From SZAS-103 sp036496805 (GTDB lineage: Bacteria; Pseudomonadota; Gammaproteobacteria; Xanthomonadales; Xanthomonadaceae): DNA of 64,000 nucleotides. Positions 57,235-64,000 of this stretch are shown piece after piece (the first letter of the stretch is position 1; each line of letters begins with the position of its first letter). Under the pieces are notes generated by a model, which saw only the letters and a list, made by a program, of their open reading frames with translations, ran no database searches and was not told the origin of the DNA. The stretch covers positions 1-64,000 of the forward strand of contig DASXKN010000019.1 of NCBI GenBank assembly GCA_036496805.1. The letters are read 5' to 3'. The position numbers and the translations under genes are program-made.

Positions 57235-57734
57235 ATGCTTCGTCGCCGTCGCCGTCGCCGCTCTCGCCGAAAGTCCTGCTGCGCCATCCCCTCGGCTGGA
57301 TCGCAAGCGGTTTCGGCAGCGGTTTCTCGCCGCGCGCGCCGGGCACCGTTGGTACCGCCGTCGCGCTGATTCCCTGGTGGTGGATGCGCCTGCTCACGCT
57401 GCCTTATTACCTCGCCGCGATCGTCGTCGCCTTCGTCATCGGTGTGTGGGCCTCGCAATGGGTCGTGCGCCGCAGCGGCGTGAACGATCCGCAGGTCGTG
57501 GTCTGGGATGAATTCGTCGGCGTGTGGATCGCGCTGATCGCCGCTCCCGTCGGCTGGGTCTGGATGCTCGTGGGCTTCGCGCTGTTCCGCCTGTTCGACA
57601 TCTGGAAACCTTGGCCGGTGCGCTGGGCGGATCGCAAGGTGCATGGCGGGCTCGGCGTGATGCTCGACGATGTCATCGCGGGTGCATACGCGCTGCTCGC
57701 GATGCAGTCAGCGGCCTTGCTGCTCGCGCATTGA
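57231..57734 (+). CDS. pgpA: Phosphatidylglycerophosphatase A
   Basis: 167 residues. Dephosphorylates phosphatidylglycerol phosphate. Family motifs: ASGFGSGFSPRAPGTVGTAV, VVWDEFVGVWIAL and FRLFDIWKPWPVRWADR...GGLGVMLDDVIAG. Three to four hydrophobic segments. Its 3' end overlaps the uracil-DNA glycosylase gene on the other strand by 27 bp. Confidence 0.95.
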   Translation: MNASSPSPSPLSPKVLLRHPLGWIASGFGSGFSPRAPGTVGTAVALIPWWWMRLLTLPYYLAAIVVAFVIGVWASQWVVRRSGVNDPQVVVWDEFVGVWIALIAAPVGWVWMLVGFALFRLFDIWKPWPVRWADRKVHGGLGVMLDDVIAGAYALLAMQSAALLLAH

Positions 57735-58331
57735 CGCGACGAATGGGGAAGGGGCGGCGAGCGCTGCGGCGACGTGCCCGCGCAGCAGCGGCACGATGTC
57801 TTGCTCGAACCATGGATTGCGCCGCAGCCACATCTGGTTGCGCGGACTCGGATGCGGCAGCGGCAGGTAGCGCGGCAGGTAATCCTTCGCCGCACGCACC
57901 GTCCCGGTGAGCGTCGAGTGGCGCGTGGCGCCGAGGAAGGCGGATTGTGCGTAGCTGCCGATCAACAGGATCAGGCGGATGTTGGGCAGCAGCGGCAGGA
58001 TCTTCGGATGCCACGTCGGAGCGCATTCGGATCGCGGCGGCAGGTCGCCGCCCTTGCCCTTGCCCGGATAGCAGAAACCCATCGGCACGATCGCCACGAT
58101 GTTCTCGTCATGGAAAGTATCGCGATCGATGGCCCGCCATTGCCGCAAGCGGTTGCCGCTGGCGTCGTTCCAGGGGATGCCGGTCGCATGCACCTTCGTT
58201 CCCGGCGCCTGGCCGACGATCAGCAGGCGCGCGCTGGTACCCGCTCGCAGCACGGGCTTCGCGCCCAAAGGCAGGTGCGGCTCGCACAACCGGCATGCGC
58301 GCATCTTCTTCAACAACCGCTCGAGTTTCAC
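57708..58331 (-). CDS. Uracil-DNA glycosylase family protein
   Basis: 207 residues from a GTG at 58331 that overlaps the stop of the FAD oxidoreductase (GTGA). UDG superfamily signatures: motif A-like IVGQAPGTKVHATGIPW, and LPLPHPSPRNQMWL carrying the HPSPRN motif. An N-terminal cysteine pair (CRLCEP) is present; family-4 and related UDGs bind a 4Fe-4S cluster with more cysteines, and here only these two are near the start. Exact subfamily is uncertain. It would excise uracil from DNA. Confidence 0.82.
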   Translation of the reverse strand: MKLERLLKKMRACRLCEPHLPLGAKPVLRAGTSARLLIVGQAPGTKVHATGIPWNDASGNRLRQWRAIDRDTFHDENIVAIVPMGFCYPGKGKGGDLPPRSECAPTWHPKILPLLPNIRLILLIGSYAQSAFLGATRHSTLTGTVRAAKDYLPRYLPLPHPSPRNQMWLRRNPWFEQDIVPLLRGHVAAALAAPSPFVASMREQQGR

Positions 58332-59707
58332 GGCAGCAGCTTGCCGGGATTGAGCAGGCCATCGGGATCGAACTGCGCCTTGATCGCGCGCATCAGCGCC
58401 AGCGTCGCCGGCGGCAGCGCCCTGGCCATGAAGTCGCGCTTGGCCATGCCGATGCCGTGTTCGCCGGAGAGCTGGCCGTCGAGCGCGAGCACGGCGTCGA
58501 ACAGGGCGTGCATGCCGCGTTCGGCGCGTGCGGCCTGGTCGGTGTCGTCGGGGTCGTAGAGGATGTTGACGTGCAGGTTGCCGTTGCCGGCGTGGCCGAA
58601 GCTCAGCACCGGCAGGCCGATGTCCCGCGCGATCGCGCCCACGCGCGCGACCAGCGCCGGAATCGCCGAAACCGGCACGACCACGTCCTCGTTGATCTTG
58701 CCCGGCGCCAGCGTGCGCAGCGCGGGCGAGAGCGCCTTGCGCGCGGACCACAGCGACTCGCGCGCCGCCTCGTCGGGCGCGACGTCGAGTGCGATCAATC
58801 CTTCGCCGCGCGCGGCCTGCGACAACGCGGCGACCGCGACATCGAGCATCGCCGCGGCACCATCGGCCTCGATCATCAGCAAGGCGCCGACGTCGGGAAT
58901 GTCGGCGCCGCCGACGTCGCGCGCCAGCTTCATGCAGCCGGCGTCCATGAACTCCAGCATCGAGGGCGCGACCGGCTGCGCCATCAGGCGCGCGATCGCG
59001 GCGGCGGCGGCATCGACGTCGCGGTAAAGCGCGCGCAGGCTGCGCCGCGCTTCCGGTTTCGGGACGAGTCGGAGCGTGGCCTCGACGATCAGCCCGAGCG
59101 TGCCTTCGGAGCCGACCAGGAAACGGGTGAGGTCGTAGCCGCTCGCGCCCTTGGTGGTCGGCGCGCCGCAGCGGACGAGTTCGCCGCGGCCGTCGACGAA
59201 GGCCAGCGCGAGCACGTTGTCGCGGGTCGCGCCGTATTTCACCGCGCGTGGACCACCGGCGTTGCAGGCGAGGTTGCCGCCGACCGTGCAGTAGGGCGCG
59301 CTGGTCGGATCCGGCGGCCAGAAGAATCCCTGCACACCTGCGGCCTCCTGCAGGGCGCCATTGAGTACGCCCGGCTCGACGACGGCGACGCGGTCGGCCG
59401 GACGGATCGCGAGGATGCGATCCATCCGCTCGAAGCTGACGACCAGGCCGCCTTCGACCGGCACCGAGGCGCCGGTGGTGTTGGTGCCGCGACCGCGCGC
59501 GACGATCGGCAGTTTCGCTTCGCGGCAGATGCGCACCAGCGCTTGCACTTGCGCGGTCGTCGTCGGCAGTGCGACCGCCTGCGGCATCGCCTGCCGGCGC
59601 GAGTTGTCGTAGCCGTAGACCATGCACTCGGCGGGATCGGTCAGCAGGCCATCGACGCCGAGCGCATCGCGAAGCGCAGCGAGGTGATGTTCGGGAAGCG
59701 TGCTCAC
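58328..59707 (-). CDS. FAD-linked oxidoreductase (GlcD/D-lactate dehydrogenase type)
   Basis: 459 residues from a GTG at 59707 (STLPEHHLAALRDALG). PCMH FAD domain (about 35-215) with PIVARGRGTNTTGASVPVEG and GGNLACNAGGPRAVKYGA; FAD-oxidase C-terminal domain with LSFGHAGNGNLHVNI and SGEHGIGMAKRDFM. The family oxidises D-2-hydroxy acids such as glycolate, D-lactate or D-2-hydroxyglutarate. No adjoining glcE/glcF, so a single-chain enzyme is likely. Confidence 0.9.
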   Translation of the reverse strand: MSTLPEHHLAALRDALGVDGLLTDPAECMVYGYDNSRRQAMPQAVALPTTTAQVQALVRICREAKLPIVARGRGTNTTGASVPVEGGLVVSFERMDRILAIRPADRVAVVEPGVLNGALQEAAGVQGFFWPPDPTSAPYCTVGGNLACNAGGPRAVKYGATRDNVLALAFVDGRGELVRCGAPTTKGASGYDLTRFLVGSEGTLGLIVEATLRLVPKPEARRSLRALYRDVDAAAAAIARLMAQPVAPSMLEFMDAGCMKLARDVGGADIPDVGALLMIEADGAAAMLDVAVAALSQAARGEGLIALDVAPDEAARESLWSARKALSPALRTLAPGKINEDVVVPVSAIPALVARVGAIARDIGLPVLSFGHAGNGNLHVNILYDPDDTDQAARAERGMHALFDAVLALDGQLSGEHGIGMAKRDFMARALPPATLALMRAIKAQFDPDGLLNPGKLLP

Positions 59708-59773
59708 GCGGCGATGGTAGCGCGCCCGGTGCACGGGTTTGCGTTGAGCATGATCGCGCCTGCCGGCGCCCGC

Positions 59774-60187
59774 TCAACAGGCATCGAAGGCATTGCGGAT
59801 CCACTCGATGCGCGGCGCGTCCGCGGCGCCTTCCACGGCCACGACATCGAACCGGCAGGGGCATTTCGCCAGCGCAGGATGTTCGGCGAGAAAGCATTGC
59901 GCCGCCATCGCGAGCTTGCGCTGCTTGATCGCGTCCACCGACAGCGCGCTGCCTCCGAAGTCCCGGCCGCGCCGGTAGCGCACCTCCACGAAGACGATCG
60001 CATCGCCGTCGCGCATCACCAGGTCGATTTCGCCGACTCGGTAGCGCGCGTTGGCCACGAGCAAACGCAATCCCGCCGCTTCGAGATAGGCGCGTGCCGC
60101 CGCTTCGAATCCGGCGCCGGTCGCGTGCCTGTCGCCGCCGGCGCCGCGATGCGCCAAGGTCGCCTCAGCGTCCGCCGCGCGACGCAT
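59774..60187 (-). CDS. yraN: UPF0102 (YraN-like) nuclease-fold protein
   Basis: 137 residues from the ATG at 60187, overlapping the end of lpoA by 23 nt. Motifs GAGFEAAARAYLEAAGLRLL, NARYRVGEIDLVMRDGDAIVFVEVR (GEID..D..FVEVK pattern, as in PD-(D/E)XK nucleases) and QRKLAMAAQCFL. Function unresolved in the family; Holliday-junction resolvase-like fold. rsmI-lpoA-yraN is the standard context. Confidence 0.92.
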   Translation of the reverse strand: MRRAADAEATLAHRGAGGDRHATGAGFEAAARAYLEAAGLRLLVANARYRVGEIDLVMRDGDAIVFVEVRYRRGRDFGGSALSVDAIKQRKLAMAAQCFLAEHPALAKCPCRFDVVAVEGAADAPRIEWIRNAFDAC

Positions 60188-61928
60188 CCGGGCGCACCGG
60201 CTCGGTCTGCAGGGCATCGTCCTGCGCGGGATGCGCGCGACCGCCGGCGAACACCGCCCAGGCGCTGTCGCGGCTGACGTTGCCCAGGCCGTCCAGGTGC
60301 AGGTCGCCGGTGGCGCCGCTCACGCTCGCCTGCGGACTCACGGCCAGCGCTTCCAGGTAGGCCGACAGGCGGAAGGCATCGGCGCCGAAGGCGAACAGGC
60401 GCGCACCACCGCCGCGCGCCGAAGGCAGGCGCGAACCCAGTGAGGATGCCTCCGGGAGGCCGTTCACCGGATGCAGCAGCCACGCGAGCTCGGGGTATTC
60501 GATGCCGTCGAGCTCCTGGTCGAGCCGCGCGTTGCCGCCGCCGGAGAGGATCAGCGAGGTCGCCACGCGCGGCACCGCGCGATAGCCATTCGTGGGCAAC
60601 TGGGTCGCGAGCAGGCGCGCCGCCGGCGCCTTGAGGGCGATGAAGATCGCGTCGTACTGGTCGCCGGACTTGGCGAGCGTGTCCTTCAGGACCGCGCCGT
60701 AGTTCGGACCGTTGTCGGCGATCACCGCTTCGGCGACGACGCTGCCGCCGTGCTGGGTGTAGCTGGTGCGGAACGCGGCCAGCGCGCGCGAGGCGTTCTC
60801 GTCGCGCGAAACGAACACGATCGCGTGCTCCAGGTGCCGGTGCAGCAGGCGCGATGCCGCCGCGGCGCCTTCGTCCTCCGGCGCCAGCGCGAAGCTTTCG
60901 CTGCCGGGCGGCGCGGGCTTGTCGGAGCGGTTGAGGGCGAGGATCGGCACGGGCACGTCGGCCTGCCCGAACAGCGCCGCCACCTGCTCGCGGCCGAGCG
61001 GTCCGACCACGAAGTCGCAGCCGTCGGCGACCGCCTTGCGGTAGGCCTCGACCGCGCCGCCGGCGCTTTCGGAGCTGTCGTACACCTGCACCTCGGGGTG
61101 TCGGCGCGCCTCGGCGTAGTAGGCGGTCATGAAGCCGTCGCGCACCGCCGAGCCCGCGGCCGCGACCGGTCCGCTGGTCGGCAGCAGCAGCGCGACCTTC
61201 AGCGGCGGACGATAGCCGTCCTCGTCGGCCGGCGGGCGTCCCGCGCCCATGCCGGCGATGCCGCCGGTGAGCGGATGCGGCAGGGGCAACCCGCGCGCCA
61301 TCAGCATGTGCGCGGCCTCGGGATACAAGGGATGGCCCTCGGGCAGGCTGGCCGCGCCGCTGGACAAGGCGGCGTCGTCGACCGCCAGCAGCAGCTTGTG
61401 GATGCGGGTCCGGGTCGCGTTGGCGTCGTGCCGGGACTCCGTCGACTCCAGCATGGCCAGCGAGGCGGCGGCGCCGAAGCGGTCGCCGGACGCTTCGAGC
61501 ACGGTCGCGCGCGCGCGGTGCCAACGCGTGGCGATGCCCTGAGGGATCGCGGCGTCGGCGATGTTCATCGCGCCGGCTGCCAGCGCGGGATGGCCGTCGG
61601 CGATGGCGAATTCCGCGGAGAGAAGGCGGTAGCGCGCGGCGTCCTCGCCGGTCAGGCGCTTCAGGTCAGCCTGGGCAAAGTCACGCCTTGCGGCGGACTT
61701 GTCGCCGGCCACCTGCCAGGCATTGGCCGCGCGCTCTTCCAGCAGGTCGCGGAGCGCACCGCCGGCAGAGGCTGCCTGCGTCTCGTAGGAACGGGCTGCT
61801 TCGCGCGGGTGGCCGCCGGCGAGCAACTGGTCGGCGGCATGCACCTGCGGTGGCAATTCGGCGACGTTACCCATGCTGGCGCAGCCGGTGAGCAGGGCGA
61901 TCGACAACAGCGTGAGGGTGCGTTTCAT
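60165..61928 (-). CDS. lpoA: Penicillin-binding protein activator LpoA
   Basis: 587 residues from the ATG at 61928. Lipoprotein signal LLSIALLTGC. N-terminal TPR-like helical part (about 20-230) and a C-terminal periplasmic binding protein-like domain (about 255-560, LKVALLLPTSGPVAAAGSAV, GPLGREQVAALF). It is the outer-membrane partner that activates PBP1a. Length and domains match. Divergent from rsmI. Confidence 0.9.
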   Translation of the reverse strand: MKRTLTLLSIALLTGCASMGNVAELPPQVHAADQLLAGGHPREAARSYETQAASAGGALRDLLEERAANAWQVAGDKSAARRDFAQADLKRLTGEDAARYRLLSAEFAIADGHPALAAGAMNIADAAIPQGIATRWHRARATVLEASGDRFGAAASLAMLESTESRHDANATRTRIHKLLLAVDDAALSSGAASLPEGHPLYPEAAHMLMARGLPLPHPLTGGIAGMGAGRPPADEDGYRPPLKVALLLPTSGPVAAAGSAVRDGFMTAYYAEARRHPEVQVYDSSESAGGAVEAYRKAVADGCDFVVGPLGREQVAALFGQADVPVPILALNRSDKPAPPGSESFALAPEDEGAAAASRLLHRHLEHAIVFVSRDENASRALAAFRTSYTQHGGSVVAEAVIADNGPNYGAVLKDTLAKSGDQYDAIFIALKAPAARLLATQLPTNGYRAVPRVATSLILSGGGNARLDQELDGIEYPELAWLLHPVNGLPEASSLGSRLPSARGGGARLFAFGADAFRLSAYLEALAVSPQASVSGATGDLHLDGLGNVSRDSAWAVFAGGRAHPAQDDALQTEPVRPDASRGGR

Positions 61929-62008
61929 GGAGCGCTCATTGCGGGAAAGCGGACCGGAAGATGATACTCGCTCGCGACGGCGACGCCGGACGATCGGGGA
62001 AGGCCAGG

Positions 62009-62854
62009 GTGAGCACGAATGTCGCGGCCAGCGCACGGTCGCCCGGAGTCCTTTATGTGGTGGCGACGCCGATCGGCAACCTGCGCGATCTCTCGCCGCG
62101 CGCTGTGGAGACCCTGCGGCGCGTGGACGCGATCTGCAGCGAGGACACCCGTCACAGCCGCCCGCTGCTGGCGCAGCACGGCGTCGAACGCCCGCTGATC
62201 GCGCTGCACGACCACAACGAGGCCGAGATCGCCGGCCGGCTGGTGGATCGCATGCGGGCCGGCGAAAGCCTCGCCCTGATCTCCGACGCCGGGACGCCGC
62301 TGGTCAGCGATCCGGGCTACCGGCTCGTGCGCGCCGCGCGCGAGGCGGGACTGCGTGTCAGCCCGGTGCCCGGCGCCTGCGCGGCCATTGCGGCGCTGTC
62401 GGTGGCGGGGCTGGCGAGCGACCGCTTCGTGTTCGAGGGATTCCTGCCGGCCAAGCCGGCCGCACGGCGTGCGCGCCTGGTCGAGTTGGCGTCCGAGCCG
62501 CGCACGCTGGTGTTTTACGAATCATCGCACCGCATCGTCGAGATGATCGCCGACGCCCGCGCGGCGTTCGGCGACGCGCGCCAGGCTGCGATAGCGCGCG
62601 AGCTCACCAAGCTGTTCGAAACCGTGCTGGACGGCGACCTGGCTTCCCTGCAGGCGCGCATCGAGGCCGACGCCGACCAGCGCAAGGGCGAGTTCGTGGT
62701 GATCGTCGCCGGCGCGGGCGACGCCACCGATGGGCGGCTTGCCGAAGGCCGTCGCCTCTACGCCAAGCTCTGCGACCACCTGCCCCCTTCGCAAGCCGCC
62801 AAGCTGGCCGCCGAGCTGAGCGGGGCGCCGCGCAAGGAGCTCTACGGCGGATAG
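62009..62854 (+). CDS. rsmI: 16S rRNA (cytidine-1402-2'-O) methyltransferase
   Basis: 281 residues from a GTG at 62009; an upstream GTG-type start at 61961 is possible. Tetrapyrrole-methylase fold: LYVVATPIGNLRDLSPRAVE, SEDTRHSRPLLAQHG, SDAGTPLVSDPGYRLV, PVPGACAAIAALSVAGL and FYESSHRIVEMI. It methylates the ribose of C1402 in the decoding centre. Divergent from lpoA by 80 nt. Confidence 0.95.
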   Translation: MSTNVAASARSPGVLYVVATPIGNLRDLSPRAVETLRRVDAICSEDTRHSRPLLAQHGVERPLIALHDHNEAEIAGRLVDRMRAGESLALISDAGTPLVSDPGYRLVRAAREAGLRVSPVPGACAAIAALSVAGLASDRFVFEGFLPAKPAARRARLVELASEPRTLVFYESSHRIVEMIADARAAFGDARQAAIARELTKLFETVLDGDLASLQARIEADADQRKGEFVVIVAGAGDATDGRLAEGRRLYAKLCDHLPPSQAAKLAAELSGAPRKELYGG

Positions 62855-62882
62855 CGCCGGCGCGACGTGCGACAATGCCTGC

Positions 62883-63332
62883 GGCGGAGCCGGCCAGACA
62901 GTCGCGTCATTCGCAAGAATGCCGAGGAAAGTCCGGGCTCCACAGGGCACGGTGCCAGGTAACGCCTGGGCGGCGCGAGCCGACGGAAAGTGCAACAGAA
63001 AGATACCGCCACGGCTTCGTCACCCTTGTGCTGCCGCGAAACTCGAAACGGACTTGGCATCGCGCAGCGACGACCAAGTCTCCTTCCAGTGGGGGATTCG
63101 GCAGCAGAAGGGTGGCGAAGTCGGGGTAAGGGTGAAATGGTGCGGTAAGAGCGCACCGCGAGCCTGGCAACAGGCCGGCACGGCAAACCCCACCGGGAGC
63201 AAGGCCAAATAGGGTCCTCATGGCGCGGCCCGCGTCGGGACCGGGTAGGCTGCTTGAGTTCAGCGGTGACGCTGCGCCTAGAGGAATGACTGTCCACGAC
63301 AGAACCCGGCTTACCGGCCGGCTCCGCCACTT
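62883..63332 (+). ncRNA. rnpB: RNase P RNA (M1 RNA, bacterial type A)
   Basis: Conserved blocks in order: GGCGGAGCCGGCCAGACAGT (P1 and start), GAGGAAAGTCCGGGCTCC, CAGGGCACGGTGCCAGGTAA, GGGTAAGGGTGAAA-like GGGTGAAATGGTGCGGTAAG, GAGCAAGGCCAAATAGGG, GGGTAGGCTGCTTGAG and the 3' AATGACTGTCCACGACAGAA. The ends pair (GGCGGAGCCGGCC with GGCCGGCTCCGCC). Length is about 450 nt against 377 in E. coli; the surplus is a long P12 hairpin (about 63014-63121). A possible -10 GACAAT lies at 62871-62876. It follows rsmI and precedes mraZ, the usual order. Confidence 0.97.
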
Positions 63333-63385
63333 TCCTACTTGCTCAAGGGTTCCTTCGTTCGCTGGCGCGGCTGAAGCAACGAATG

Positions 63386-63432
63386 GCACCGCCCACACCG
63401 GGAGCAAGGCAGAGGGTCCTCATGGCGCGGCC
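63386..63432 (+). repeat. Partial second copy of an rnpB segment
   Basis: ACACCGGGAGCAAGGC and then AGAGGGTCCTCATGGCGCGG repeat rnpB bases at about 63190-63230 (CACCGGGAGCAAGGCCAAAT, AGGGTCCTCATGGCGCGGCC) with a few small deletions and changes. The rest of rnpB is not repeated. It is a relic or duplication directly downstream of the functional gene. The surrounding stretch 63333-63798 has no gene: the first part is this relic, the second half is AT-rich and holds a 9-bp inverted repeat (GAAATTGTC/GACAATTTC, 63547-63586) and the mra promoter. Confidence 0.85.
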
Positions 63433-63680
63433 GTTCGCGGCCTTGAGGCAGCGACCTCGACCATCCCTGGCCTCCCGCAAGGCGCCAATCACGGGCGCGC
63501 CCATTTCTTGTGCAGTGCAGCGACTTTCTGCCGGATTCCGGGAGTGGAAATTGTCGGTGCTCCTCCAGTCAAAAAAGGACAATTTCAGGTAAAACAATAC
63601 TTAGTGGATAAGTCTTGAACTAGTCTCTGAAGTTTGACGCAAACCCTTGCCCGGATTGAGAAAATTTCTGTGAAAAGTTG

Positions 63681-63709
63681 TTGACAAGCCTGTGGACGAA
63701 TCCTAAGGT
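63681..63709 (+). promoter_or_regulatory. Promoter of the mraZ/dcw cluster
   Basis: TTGACA (63681-63686), 17-nt spacer, TAAGGT (63704-63709). The -35 is a perfect consensus in an AT-rich patch. The start would fall near 63716, just before the MraZ boxes. Confidence 0.8.
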
Positions 63710-63717
63710 GGCGACTC

Positions 63718-63748
63718 GTGGGGAAATCTGGTTTTTAGTGGATTTTCC
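63718..63748 (+). promoter_or_regulatory. MraZ operator (three 10-bp-spaced TGG boxes)
   Basis: TGGGGAAATC, TGGTTTTTAG and TGGATTTTCC begin at 63719, 63729 and 63739, giving exact 10-bp spacing like the TGGGN repeats to which MraZ binds upstream of its own gene in other bacteria. Position right after the promoter fits autorepression. Confidence 0.75.
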
Positions 63749-63798
63749 GTTACTCCTGTCCCCGTTTCGGCGGGGTCGGCACCGGGCAGCGAGCAGGC

Positions 63799-64000
63799 AT
63801 GTTCCAGGGCGAAACCGCCATCACGATCGACGACAAGGGCAGGCTGGCGATCCCGACCAGCTACCGCGAAGCCGTCGCCCGCGAGTGCGGGAACCGGCTG
63901 GTGGTGACCTATAGCCCGTTCGAGTCCGGCTGCCTCTACATCTACCCGCAACCGGTCTGGGAACGCCTGCGCGACCAGGTCAACGCCCTGCCGCGCGCGC
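63799..64000 (+). CDS. mraZ: Transcriptional regulator MraZ (3' end outside window)
   Basis: First 67 codons. MFQGETAITIDDKGRLAIPTSY is the first AbrB-like DNA-binding repeat, with DKGRLAIP conserved. MraZ represses its own operon, the division and cell-wall cluster that normally follows (mraW/rsmH, ftsL, ftsI). The ribosome site GAGCAGG precedes the ATG by a few bases. Confidence 0.95.
   Translation, partial: MFQGETAITIDDKGRLAIPTSYREAVARECGNRLVVTYSPFESGCLYIYPQPVWERLRDQVNALPRA

Noticed and set aside
63220..63618. Small open frames between rnpB and mraZ on both strands
   Set aside because: They overlap rnpB or its partial copy, lack ribosome sites and have no recognisable product.

Overview
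The window is high-GC (roughly two thirds G+C by eye), densely packed gammaproteobacterial chromosome. The gene orders point to the Xanthomonadales/Lysobacterales: a type II secretion cluster in the Xanthomonas xps order E-F-G-H-I-J-K-L-M-N-D, lptF/lptG divergent from pepA-holC-valS, holD-rimI behind pssA, glyA-nrdR-rib-nusB-thiL-pgpA, and rsmI-rnpB-mraZ leading into the division (dcw) cluster. The genus cannot be fixed from the sequence alone. Most genes are housekeeping and I see no prophage, plasmid, CRISPR array or defence island. The unusual material is repeat DNA that has entered genes and operons.

Layout. 1-3.7 kb: electron-transfer-flavoprotein dehydrogenase (cut by the window edge), an amidase and an AlkB-like dioxygenase. 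3.8-8.6 kb (minus strand): a DMT transporter and an Mla-type phospholipid transport operon (STAS-MlaE, MlaF, MlaD, auxiliary lipoprotein), with a partial duplication at the mlaE/mlaF junction. 8.7-12.6 kb: a ThrE-like exporter, a 0.36-kb palindromic element carrying a terminator, an H-NS-like protein and proS. 12.8-15.6 kb: three small DUF4124 proteins around pssA-holD-rimI. 15.7-21.3 kb (minus): pepA-small membrane protein-holC-valS; valS carries an in-frame repeat insertion and an AT-richer 3' segment. 21.5-30.1 kb: lptF-lptG, an RDD protein, xerD, dsbC, purL. 30.4-33.2 kb: a trimeric autotransporter made almost entirely of YadA-type head repeats. 33.4-45 kb: the complete type II secretion cluster, with repeat DNA between gspE and gspF, in the gspI leader, and probably between gspM and gspN. 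45-47.1 kb: a glycosyltransferase and an erythromycin-esterase-like exported protein. 47.1-49.9 kb (minus): ettA and pyrF. 50-57.7 kb: glyA-nrdR-ribD-unknown-ribE-ribBA-ribH-nusB-thiL-pgpA. 57.7-61.9 kb (minus): lpoA-yraN, an FAD oxidoreductase and a uracil-DNA glycosylase-like protein. 62-64 kb: rsmI, the RNase P RNA, a partial second copy of an rnpB segment, the mra promoter with MraZ boxes, and the start of mraZ.

Themes. (1) Envelope biogenesis dominates: LptFG, Mla, LpoA, PssA/PgpA, type II secretion and a surface adhesin. (2) Several families of short inverted-repeat elements are scattered between genes, and at least one has become translated sequence inside valS. (3) The strongest oddity is gspI. 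Its only canonical start codon lies upstream of four in-frame 57-bp tandem repeats, so this minor pseudopilin is predicted to have a leader of about 113 residues instead of the usual 6-20 or so.
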